Below, one piece after another: positions 1 to 44,300 of a stretch of 64,000 nucleotides of DNA (position 1 is its first letter; each line of letters starts with the position of its first letter). The translations under genes were made by a program, and so were the position numbers. The notes under the pieces were generated by a model, which had not been told where the DNA came from, searched no databases, and saw only the letters and a list, made by a program, of their open reading frames with translations. The stretch comes from Paulinella micropora. Its lineage: Eukaryota > Cercozoa > Imbricatea > Euglyphida. The stretch spans positions 391,942 to 455,941 of the forward strand of contig BJOX01000343.1 in assembly GCA_009731375.1 (NCBI GenBank). Reading direction: 5' to 3'.

Positions 1-981
1 TGTCGCTGGCCATCACCGCCGCGCCTCTTTACGCCGAGGAAAGCGCCCGTCCATGCAAATAGCATCGGCGGTATCTGCAACACACACTACACGCATTTCC
101 GCCGGTGTCACTGGACGCTGCCGCGTCGCTTCGTGCCCTTCGGCGCCCGCCAGCACCCCCAGCGTCGCCAGAACCTGCCTCACGCACTACACACACTCTC
201 CATCGCATCGCCAACGCCTCTACTCTCATGCCTTATGGACTTTCAGCTGCTCCTAACAATACACATCATGAGGTACGGGTGTCCCCGAGTGGAGCCAGAT
301 CGGACGGCGTGCCGCTGAAACTCCTTCCCCCACGTGGGTATAGAAGGCGCGAACCTAGCGGTACCTATAGGGTCTTACAGACAAGTATAGTAATCCCAGC
401 CGAAGCTGCTCAGTTAGAAATGCAACGGTGGAGGGTGTGAATGCATGGGGCAAGGCACGGCAACGCAGCAAGGCACTGGCAAGGCATTGGGACCGACTGA
501 AGCCCCTCTCCAACGTGCGCTCATCATGTGTTCCAGTTAGGCAACCCGAAGAAGCGAAGATAGGGAGGAGACAAAACCCAGATAGGATGAAGATAGGATT
601 AACATGAAGCCGAAATGGGGCCGACCATCTCGGCTCAATGTGAATCCTATCTTCAACCCATCTCGGTACTGTTTCCTCCCAATGCTCACCTCAACAAGAT
701 CACCAAACCGGAACTGGAAGCCCCCAGGCATTTACTCGGCAGGAAATTCGGCGAAAATGGGCTAACCAGGAAACCAGACCCAACCCAACAGCCAAGAAAA
801 ACGAGCCAACCAACAATCCAACAGACAACCCCACAACCTGCCTGGCCGAACCCCTACCGAGTAAATGCCCAGTTGAGAGTTGCGCATATCCCGGTGACCG
901 CCCTCCCCAAGCGGTCACCTTCGTGGGGAGAGGCCCAACCACCTCCTCTTCCCATGGAGTGCCATCTTGTGCACCCCTCCA

Positions 982-983
<2 letters not shown>
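1..983. other. Left-edge region, no gene recognised
   Basis: I see no convincing exon, RNA gene or repeat in this stretch. It is moderately GC-rich unique-looking DNA, and the open frames across it are short and have no recognisable motif. It could be the 3' flank of the minus-strand kinase gene, or could hold further exons of it, because that gene is still open where it enters the gap at 2.9 kb. Confidence 0.4.
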
Positions 984-1032
<49 letters not shown>

Positions 1033-1073
1033 TGATGATAATGATAATGATAATAATAATAATGATAATGATA

Positions 1074-1140
<67 letters not shown>
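984..1140. repeat. (AAT)n microsatellite with GAT variants
   Basis: A nearly pure AAT array interrupted by AATGAT blocks. Long Ile, Asn or Leu reading frames across it are artefacts of the repeat. It forms the left border of the block that also holds two SINE copies. Confidence 0.9.
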
Positions 1141-1142
<2 letters not shown>

Positions 1143-1556
1143 TACTTCCTCTAAGGCATACTGATGCAGCTGATGGCACGATGGTTTTCGGGCATGAGCC
1201 TCCAAGCCCTTGTTCGAGGTGCTCCATCCCCACCTAGTAAGTCTCTCGACTGATTATAGGGGCCACCGATGGAGCTCCTGAGGGCAAGACTACACTAAGC
1301 CGAGGTTATTCCGCAGTCCCAACAACCTCTTGCAAAACGTTGCCGCATGTGCAAGTGCGTACACCAAGCATGGTTGCTAGAACTACCTCAAAACCCCACC
1401 CATAACAATTTGGTATCCGCTGGGTTCACGGGCTATCAACCGGCATAGCGGAGTTTAAGATCTTCGACAGGCGCCCAACGACCCTCCTCCCCAGCATCAT
1501 CCACCAAATGGTTTTGAGTTGGCCACAGTTTAACGCCGTAAGGCCATTGGGCTGAA
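1141..1556. repeat. Unassigned segment between two AAT arrays, possible retroposon
   Basis: About 415 bp of unique-looking sequence is bounded on both sides by AAT repeats, and its right end runs directly into (AAT)n. Flanking by AAT is also seen around the SINE copies in this window, so this may be the 3' part of another AAT-tailed element. No second copy is present in the window, so the assignment is an inference. Confidence 0.3.
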
Positions 1557-1582
1557 TAATAATAATAATAATGATAATAATA

Positions 1583-1848
1583 GTGCTTCTCTGTCAATGG
1601 CTGATGCATTTCTGCACATGCGCCTCCATCGTCTCACCCGTGAGGGGAGTACGAAGAATTGACGATAAGCTCTAATGACACCCCCGCAAGGGCAGTTCCA
1701 ACACTTCCAGACGGGCCGGTATGTTCAATGAAAATACTGGTCCAGACGGATCGGTATGTTCAATGAAAATACTGGTGGCACCGACGGGAATCGAACTGGC
1801 GACAGGGCCCAGATGGTAGAACTTGACCACTGGGCTATCACGGTGTCC
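1583..1848 (-). mobile_element. tRNA-derived SINE, copy 1, with (ATT)n tail
   Basis: Read on the minus strand, the element begins at 1848 with a tRNA-like head of about 75 nt. The head has an A-box-like TAGCCCAGTGG, a B-box-like GTTCGATTCC and ends in TGCCACCA. Two 34-bp direct repeats follow, ending in CCGTCTGGA, then a body of about 150 bp ending AGAGAAGCA. An (ATT)n tail occupies 1556-1582. The same structure recurs at 16986-17250. The T-arm pairs poorly, so this is not a functional tRNA gene. The A and B boxes are the expected internal RNA polymerase III promoter. Confidence 0.8.
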
Positions 1849-1851
1849 AAA

Positions 1852-2041
1852 TGATAATAATAATAATAATAATAATAACAATAATGATAACGATTATTAT
1901 TAATAATAATAATTATTATTAATAATAATAATAATAATAGTGCTTCTCTGTCAACGGCTGATGCATTTCTGCACATGCGCCTCCATCGTCTCACCCGTGA
2001 GGGGAGTACGAAGAATTGACGATAAGCTCTAATGACACCCC
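1852..2041 (-). mobile_element. tRNA-derived SINE, copy 2, cut by the gap
   Basis: From 1939 to the gap the sequence repeats the body of copy 1 with one base change (caacgg for caatgg). Its (ATT)n tail, 1852-1938, abuts the 5' head of copy 1. The tRNA head must lie inside the gap or be missing. Head-to-tail placement suggests that copy 1 provided an AAT-rich target, or that the pair arose by tandem duplication. Confidence 0.75.
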
Positions 2042-2928
2042 NNNNNNNNNNNNNNNNNNNNNNNNNNNNNNNNNNNNNNNNNNNNNNNNNNNNNNNNNNN
2101 NNNNNNNNNNNNNNNNNNNNNNNNNNNNNNNNNNNNNNNNNNNNNNNNNNNNNNNNNNNNNNNNNNNNNNNNNNNNNNNNNNNNNNNNNNNNNNNNNNNN
2201 NNNNNNNNNNNNNNNNNNNNNNNNNNNNNNNNNNNNNNNNNNNNNNNNNNNNNNNNNNNNNNNNNNNNNNNNNNNNNNNNNNNNNNNNNNNNNNNNNNNN
2301 NNNNNNNNNNNNNNNNNNNNNNNNNNNNNNNNNNNNNNNNNNNNNNNNNNNNNNNNNNNNNNNNNNNNNNNNNNNNNNNNNNNNNNNNNNNNNNNNNNNN
2401 NNNNNNNNNNNNNNNNNNNNNNNNNNNNNNNNNNNNNNNNNNNNNNNNNNNNNNNNNNNNNNNNNNNNNNNNNNNNNNNNNNNNNNNNNNNNNNNNNNNN
2501 NNNNNNNNNNNNNNNNNNNNNNNNNNNNNNNNNNNNNNNNNNNNNNNNNNNNNNNNNNNNNNNNNNNNNNNNNNNNNNNNNNNNNNNNNNNNNNNNNNNN
2601 NNNNNNNNNNNNNNNNNNNNNNNNNNNNNNNNNNNNNNNNNNNNNNNNNNNNNNNNNNNNNNNNNNNNNNNNNNNNNNNNNNNNNNNNNNNNNNNNNNNN
2701 NNNNNNNNNNNNNNNNNNNNNNNNNNNNNNNNNNNNNNNNNNNNNNNNNNNNNNNNNNNNNNNNNNNNNNNNNNNNNNNNNNNNNNNNNNNNNNNNNNNN
2801 NNNNNNNNNNNNNNNNNNNNNNNNNNNNNNNNNNNNNNNNNNNNNNNNNNNNNNNNNNNNNNNNNNNNNNNNNNNNNNNNNNNNNNNNNNNNNNNNNNNN
2901 NNNNNNNNNNNNNNNNNNNNNNNNNNNN
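2042..2928. other. Assembly gap (887 N)
   Basis: An unsequenced run that interrupts a SINE copy on its left and a coding exon of the kinase gene on its right. Confidence 0.99.
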
Positions 2929-18510
<15,582 letters not shown>

Positions 18511-19124
18511 GGTGCTCGCCTCTGCTCTTCGATGGGCCCTCACTGTGTTCTCCGTCGAGGAAAATAACTACGCAACTTGTGAAGCCCTCAATGGAAAAGT
18601 CCACTTAAGTCTCACTTACTGCATAAACCCCTGGGAAGACACCCTACACAGGCATGAACGGCCCGTCTGTAGAATTATGGCAAAGGAGCATGTCAGTCCA
18701 AATTGTGAAATTTCTGGGCCAGGGTGAGACTTGCCAGGTCTGCAGGTTGAAGGACATCGTCTTCATGCAATTTTTTTTTCTTTTTTTGATTAATTCGGAT
18801 TAGTTGTTCACATATTCTACATTCTTATATAGAATGCAAACTATGAAAGAATATTATATTATGATTGATAAACGGGGCCAGGTTCCAATTAATTTACTGT
18901 TCAGAGAGGTCCCGGGAACCTTTGTGATGGAAAAAAAGTGTTATGTTTTTCGACCAGCGAAGACCAATTGGATACTTGTGGTGTATAGAGAACGTATTCG
19001 ATGTTTATGTGTCAGTTTTGGTACTATTTGGTACTGTCGATGTATTTTATTCTCATAACCAGGCAGCACTGGGCGGGACTGACCTGGTGTGCTTGGTGCC
19101 TCCTCGCCCTCCTCCTGATTTGCA
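18511..19124. promoter_or_regulatory. Bidirectional promoter interval between kinase and J-protein genes
   Basis: The inferred start codons of the minus-strand kinase (18510) and plus-strand J protein (19125) are 614 bp apart and point away from each other. The interval is free of microsatellites, unlike almost every other non-coding stretch here, which fits a constrained shared promoter. No TATA box or named factor site is assigned. The arrangement is inferred from the gene models. Confidence 0.55.
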
Positions 19125-25983
<6,859 letters not shown>

Positions 25984-26150
25984 ATAGATAGATGAGATGT
26001 CGCAAAGGAATGTAGTCCTTGCAAAGGAACGCAGTTTCACATCAAACAATAATTTGTGTACTGTGCATGTGTCCGGGATGGGAATCACGGGTAGACTGTG
26101 TTCTGGAAAAAGAAGAGGAGGAAGGACGTTGAAGAAAAAGGCAATCTAGG
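25984..26150 (-). mobile_element. Family B retroposon, copy 2, abutting the J-protein stop codon
   Basis: Starting with three GATA units and GATGAGATGTCGC, this copy matches 10211-10370. On the minus strand it ends CTCATC and TATC repeats. The stop codon TAG of the J-protein gene (25981-25983) is the first unit of the tail. The copy is cut by the gap at 26151. Confidence 0.7.
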
Positions 26151-26514
26151 NNNNNNNNNNNNNNNNNNNNNNNNNNNNNNNNNNNNNNNNNNNNNNNNNN
26201 NNNNNNNNNNNNNNNNNNNNNNNNNNNNNNNNNNNNNNNNNNNNNNNNNNNNNNNNNNNNNNNNNNNNNNNNNNNNNNNNNNNNNNNNNNNNNNNNNNNN
26301 NNNNNNNNNNNNNNNNNNNNNNNNNNNNNNNNNNNNNNNNNNNNNNNNNNNNNNNNNNNNNNNNNNNNNNNNNNNNNNNNNNNNNNNNNNNNNNNNNNNN
26401 NNNNNNNNNNNNNNNNNNNNNNNNNNNNNNNNNNNNNNNNNNNNNNNNNNNNNNNNNNNNNNNNNNNNNNNNNNNNNNNNNNNNNNNNNNNNNNNNNNNN
26501 NNNNNNNNNNNNNN
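26151..26514. other. Assembly gap (364 N)
   Basis: An unsequenced run between the family B copy and a GGTA/GATA array. Confidence 0.99.
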
Positions 26515-26568
26515 GATAGGTAGGTAGGTAGGTAGGTAGGTAGGTAGGTAGGTAGGTAGGTAGGTAGG

Positions 26569-26660
<92 letters not shown>
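26515..26660. repeat. (GGTA)n and (GATA)n array
   Basis: A pure tetranucleotide array bordering the gap, upstream of the CCCH gene. Confidence 0.9.
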
Positions 26661-26661
<1 letters not shown>

Positions 26662-26667
26662 GCCCAT

Positions 26668-26735
26668 AAGATCAGACAGGCTTCTTGAACAAGTAAGTAT
26701 ACTGGTATACTGGTTCAAGAAGCTTGTCTGATCTT
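26668..26735. other. Near-perfect inverted repeat (23-bp arms, 22-nt loop)
   Basis: The arms 26668-26690 and 26713-26735 pair at 22 of 23 positions, with a single T/C difference that can still form a G-U wobble in RNA. The loop 26691-26712 is AGTATACT-like. The hairpin lies about 130 bp upstream of the CCCH-gene start codon. It could be a fold-back element, a structured 5' leader or a small-RNA precursor. I cannot decide from sequence alone. Confidence 0.75.
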
Positions 26736-26865
26736 GAGGCACACCTTCTGCCACCTCCACCTAAGGCTTTTGGTTGATTCGACCGAAATATTTTCGAAAC
26801 GCACGTGTATTCAATGCTGTTCTTTTCTCTAGGGCGTGGATTCGACCGGGCGGGCCGGCGGCGAC
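26736..26865 (+). promoter_or_regulatory. Presumed 5' leader or promoter of the CCCH-MYND gene
   Basis: A 130-bp unique stretch between the hairpin and the first in-frame ATG. It ends with a possible acceptor (ttttctctag at 26823-26832), so an upstream non-coding exon is possible. No core promoter motif is assigned. Confidence 0.35.
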
Positions 26866-34742
<7,877 letters not shown>

Positions 34743-34853
34743 GCCCTGTCGATACTTTGAAAACAGTAAGTAGAAAGTCGGAGAGTCTACTCAATGTGAG
34801 ACCATTGCATCTTTTTTCTCCTTCTTGAGAAAATAAAGTACTGAGAAAATAAA
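34743..34853 (+). promoter_or_regulatory. 3' UTR with two AATAAA polyadenylation signals
   Basis: AATAAA occurs at 34832-34837 and 34848-34853, about 90-110 bp after the TAA stop of the CCCH-MYND gene. This supports a transcript end here. Confidence 0.55.
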
Positions 34854-38258
<3,405 letters not shown>

Positions 38259-39018
38259 ATGACGTATCTGGAATACACCAAGATTCCCGAACTGGGAGAC
38301 CCTTGCCCTGAGTGCGGACAAGGTGTTTCCTTCTTCACGCTTAGTCTACGCTTTCATTTTTTGCACTCACTCACTCACTCACTCACTCACTCTCACTCAC
38401 TCGCTCGCTCACTCGCTCGCTCACTCACTCACTCACTCATTCACTCACTCACTCACTCACTCACTCACTCACTCACTACTCTCACTACTCTCGCTCACTA
38501 CTCTCACTCACTCACTCACTCACTCACTCGCTCACCTCACTCACTCACTCACTCACTCACTCACTCACGCACTCACTCACGCACTCACTCTCACTCACTC
38601 ACTCACTCACTCACTCACTCACAGTACTCACTCACTCACTCACTCACTTAATTCATGAATGGGGGCACCCCCTACTCACTTAATACACTTACTGGAATGT
38701 AGCGTGATAATACATGATAAACCAGAAACGTAACGTAACATTACATAACATGACGCAATCCACCACTTACTCGACTATTACAGCTGCGTTGGTTGCGGGG
38801 GAGACGGAGTATGCCAAGTTCATGGAATGTCCTAGGTAACCATACTACAACTACTGTGTGTTTGTGTGTATGTCTGTGTATCTATGTAATTATTTATCTA
38901 TGCATGTAATGTTGTTGGCAGTTGCAAGGCTGTTCCCCGTCTGCTTCCTTCCCATGGCTCCAAAGAGGACATTTACTACCCCCAGCTCTGGCCCAGACCA
39001 CCTCCCGGCGTTTTTTAA
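38259..39018 (+). CDS. Predicted 70-residue zinc-ribbon protein, three exons
   Basis: Exons 38259-38322, 38784-38835 and 38922-39018 join in phase with GT-AG borders. They give a 70-residue product with C-P-E-C at 16-19 and C-P-S-C at about 38-41, a simple zinc-ribbon spacing, and it ends P-P-G-V-F. The first intron is filled by (CACT)n. A possible acceptor (cgctgcag) 11 bp before the ATG suggests an upstream leader exon. If that exon were coding, its phase would also fit the donor at the end of the CCCH-MYND gene, so it could be a downstream extension of that gene. Function is unknown. Confidence 0.55.
38366..38650. repeat. (CACT)n array
   Basis: CACT repeats with CGCT and CTCT variants in intron 1 of the zinc-ribbon gene. 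Leu-Thr-His-Ser reading frames are artefacts. Confidence 0.9.
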
Positions 39019-39059
39019 ATGTTGAGATTAAGAAAAGATATTATATCAGCTTACGCGCA

Positions 39060-39225
39060 TTCATACATGCATACATACATACATACATGCATACTTACAT
39101 ACATACTTACGTACACTACATACATACGTACGTACGTACGTACGTACATACATACATACATACGTACATACATACATACATACATACATACATGCATACA
39201 TACATGCATGCATACATACATGCAT
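39060..39225. repeat. (CATA)n with CGTA
   Basis: A tetranucleotide array just downstream of the zinc-ribbon stop codon. Confidence 0.9.
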
Positions 39226-39547
39226 ATAGCGGGTAGCTTTCAGTCGTGCAAGCAAACGCTTGCGGACTAGTATGATCGAGGACTTTTCAATGGGTGCACA
39301 ATACGCACTTTTGAACTTGACTTATTTTCGTAGCCAACAATTATTAGTAAGAAATACCGACTCGTTTCCGTGGCGCAGGTCGACTGTTCTCCAAGCACTC
39401 GGGACCCGGAGCGATTTTTAGGCAAACCACTTTGAATAAGAAAATACTTGCTCGTAGGGATGAGTGGGAAGCTTAAGAGAAACGGGATATTTGACTCGAT
39501 GGGCAATAATGCCGCCGCAATGACTCGCTCAGAAGAAGTGTCGCCCT

Positions 39548-39591
<44 letters not shown>

Positions 39592-39827
39592 CTGAACGAT
39601 ATTATGTTCGCCTACTTACATCCTTTTCAGCTCAACGAAAAGCCACAAGAGTGGCAAGTATTTTATAACTTTTCCAATTTTTCCTCTTACCAGGTAAACT
39701 TTTTAAATATTGTGCCGGCACTGTTTTTTAGAATACTTGCCTCATAAAACTGATTGGGAGAGTCAGTCCCGAAGCAGAAGAGATAAAAGAACTGCAGTGA
39801 TGTACCCTTTTTCCAGTCACGTGATCG
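39226..39827. other. Intergenic, no gene seen, with a 40-bp poly-C run
   Basis: Unique-looking AT-rich sequence with a C homopolymer at about 39549-39590. No exon is recognised. Confidence 0.5.
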
Positions 39828-39926
39828 TTTGTCCGGATTGGACCTAATGCAATTTTCAAACTATTTCTGGTCTGTTGCCGTTTTCTTTTTCTGCTTTACC
39901 GTGAGTTAATACAACGAGACCGTCAG
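39828..39926 (+). mobile_element. Diverged, inverted LTR fragment
   Basis: TTTGTCCGGATTGGACCT and the following 80 bp match the minus-strand LTR of the adjacent retrotransposon (for example TTGTCCGGATTGGACC, CTGGTCTGTTGCCG, AATACAACGAGAC), with many substitutions. It is oriented opposite to that element and ends 66 bp before it. It looks like an old solo-LTR remnant next to which the new element inserted. Confidence 0.7.
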
Positions 39927-39992
39927 GCTGAGTGTAGGCGCAGATCATAGGTAAATATGTGCTATTTTAGTATATACCTCGTTCGGTATCAA

Positions 39993-40227
39993 TGTAATGC
40001 CCCCAACGATAGCTCGAAAAAAAGTCGGTAATACAACCAAACAGTCCTCAAGAATGAGAATGATGTCTCGTTGTATTAGCTCAGTGAAGCCAAAAAGGAA
40101 AACGGCAACAGACCAGGAATAAAATGGCATCAGGTCCAATCCGGACAAATAATACTGAAAAACAAGCTGGTGCACCTGTCACCACAAAAAGGTATTTTTT
40201 ACCGGCTATCCGGGGGTGATGCCTACA
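39993..40227 (-). repeat. 3' LTR (235 bp)
   Basis: On the minus strand it starts TGTAGGCATCACC and ends CATTACA. A polypurine tract, GGGAGGGGG, lies just upstream at 40228-40245, as expected for plus-strand priming. A 70-codon open frame across the LTR is coincidental. Confidence 0.9.
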
Positions 40228-41317
<1,090 letters not shown>

Positions 41318-44300
41318 TCAAAAGGGACATTCAAGCACTCCTCTTGGCAGTGTCTGAATGGTCCACGCAGTGTAATCCTTGTCTCTGGGAGTAATTGTAT
41401 CATCCCATGTCTCGAGACTTTTTGCGTCTTTATATACTGGCAGATAATGTCTTGCCTTTGGATCCTCAACCGGGTCCATACTTCTCCAGAACTGGAGTAT
41501 CGGTTGTACTATCTTTGCGGCTGATGATATTTTGAGTGTCCGTGTGACACGCATCTGTCGTGGGACCGCCACGACCCGCATCAAGTATAAGTCTGAGAGA
41601 GTGTCATCAGCGACATGTTGTTCCGCTGGTCTCATCAGATAGAAAACATTTTTCACCCATGCGATGGTTGCTATCGCATCGCCTTCCTTCCATCGCTCAT
41701 GGACAATCTCAACGTTGCCCGCGTTTGGGTCAGTGTCCGTCCCCTCCTCCTCCTGGTGGACGTCCTTTGATCTCATCGACCTCATCGCCTTCCTCGGTTG
41801 GTCGTTGATAAGATCATTCCGCGCTCTCCTTAGCTGCGCCTCTGTGATCTTCTCCTTCTTTCCGCTATGCTCTCGCGGAGACTTGGACTGAGTCCCCACC
41901 GCGCTTATGCGGTCAGTCTTCTCCTTGCTGTCCACCTCACTCTCCTCCTTCTCAGCTATCGGTGCCCGATAAGCATCGTCTTGGTCTATGCCAGCCTCCT
42001 TGTGGATGGGCGGCACCTCTTTGAAATCATCCTTCATCCGTTTTAACGCCTCCTCAACGGATTCATCTTCCAGTAAGAAGGGATCATACTTAATCAGCCT
42101 TCTTACATTCACAATTTGCACCTTCCCTCTACCCCTGATCTTGTAATTCAGAGGTCCCGTCTGTTCCATAATCTGATAAGGTCCTTTCCAGTGAGTGAAC
42201 AGCTTAGAGCTGACTCCCTTCGGGACTTGAGGATGGTACAATAGTACAATATCCCCGACCTGGAACTTGATCTGATCCAAGTGCGCTTGTCGCACCCCTT
42301 CAGCATCAGTCTTTCGGCGCTCCGCCTCTCTATGCGCCCTGACTATTTGTTCCGCCTCCATCTTCACTCTAAGTCTCATCCCAAACAACTCATCCGCATC
42401 CGCCCAAGTGTCTTTTGGGTGAAGGAGCGAAGTCGGGATATCAGGCTCACGCCCATATACTAACTGATATGGCGAGATTGAGCTCTTCGAGCCTCCTAAC
42501 GCCGTAGAGGGTAGACAGTTCATTGCAAACGCAAATGATGGTGCTGCCTCGACCCATGCTCTTTGATTCTCCTTCTTCGTGCAATACATCTTTAGCGAGG
42601 CTTTGAGGGGTCTGTGTACCCGCTCGATTTTCCCATTTGCTCGCGGGTTATAGGCAGTAACATATTGCCATTTCATCCCGTAATACTTAGATAGTTTGTC
42701 GATGACCTCGTTATTAAAGTCCGAGCCTCGATCAGAACATATCTTTCTTGGTACTCCGATCTGTGAGATGATCCTATCGATCAGCGCCTCGGCCGTCGTC
42801 TTGCCGGTAACGTCTTTGACAGGGATGATCCACACATAGTTGGTGGCTCTGTCAATAGCCGTAAGGAGGTATTTGTAACCATCCTTCGATTCTGGGAAAG
42901 GTCCCACATGATCAATGTGTATAAACTCAAACATCCCCGCATGAAGAGGAAATTCGCCAATCAGGCCGAAATTTGCCTTCAGTGGTGTTTTGTTTATCTT
43001 GCACGGGATGCATGCATCCACCGCCTGATCTATCTCCTCCTTCATCTTCTTCCACCAGAATCGCCTCGCTACGAACATATGAGTTCGTTGTCGACCCGGA
43101 TGCGCCAAAAGTGGGCAATTGTGGGCTGCGACAAATATAAATCGTCTCAGACTCTCCGGTACCCAAAGGGTCCATTTGTCCGGCTGTGACGCATAGCGAC
43201 CGTGAAGGCCCTTGTACCACAGTAGACCATCTCTCCATCCCATCTCCTTCATCTGATCTTTGATCGCTTTCGTCATCCGTAGCTCATCCGGGTTCTGATA
43301 TAACTGTATCAGTTCTTTAAACTCCGGATCTTGAGCCTGTTGTTGCCTCCATGCGGTAGGCGAGGCTATATGGATAGTACCATCTTCTAGCCGTACCCCG
43401 ATTCTTTCCGGGTCATCGTCTAGGTCACTTCTCCGCTCTTGAGGAGGCTCCGCATAAACTTCCTGCGTCTCCTCTTCCTCTCTTATGTTCGCCTTCGCAT
43501 TCTCATATACCTCATAGGACCACTCAGCGTCCTCCTGGGTATGTAGCTCACAACATATCCCGTGATCCGGGCCTTGTGGACTGTACCGTAGACCTGTGCG
43601 GTCATATCGGACTCCACTCGCCATCTCCATCGCCTCAATGTGGCTGACCTCATACACCTTGTCAGTGGACAAGTCTTCCATCTCCACCGTGGACACCAAC
43701 GCCGATACTTCTGAGTTAAACTCTAGCCTAGAGAGGCTATCAGCGACCACATTTCGCTTTCCCGGTAGATGGACCATTGTAAAATCGAAACAAGACAAGA
43801 ACGCTTGCCACCGCGCCAGCCGTCCCGTCTGTTCATGATTCATCAACCATAACAGGTTATGATGATCAGTTCTGACAGTAAATTGAGGTCCTCCCCACAA
43901 ATACTCTCTGAGCCTCTTGAGGGCCCATACTACCGCCAACGCCTCTCTTTGCCTTGTGCAATAGTTTCTCTCCGCCGCACACAACTTCCTACTAATAAAC
44001 ATGATTGGGCGTAATTTCTTCTCCTCATCCTCTTGTTGTAATACAGCCCCAATCGCAAACTTAGATGCGTCTGTATCGACTACGAATTGTTTCGTAAAGT
44101 CGGGCATCGTTAACACCAGTCCTCCGTCTTTCGGGTCTTTGTAAATGAGATCTTTGAGCGCATGAAACGCTTGCAAAGCCTCTTCGTCCCACTTCTCAAA
44201 GTCTCCAAAATCTATCATTTTCTCCACTTTAGCCCGTGTTGCACCCCAATCGGGTATAAACTGGCTATAGTATTGCGCCATCGCAAGGAATGAGTGCAAT

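Noticed and set aside
1780-1850. A minus-strand tRNA gene
   Set aside because: A and B boxes are present, but T-arm and acceptor pairing are poor and the segment recurs with the same 3' body and ATT tail. It is the head of a SINE.
39945-40175. A 76-residue membrane-like protein, repeated at 50464-50673
   Set aside because: Both copies are the LTRs of the Ty3/gypsy element. The frame is incidental.
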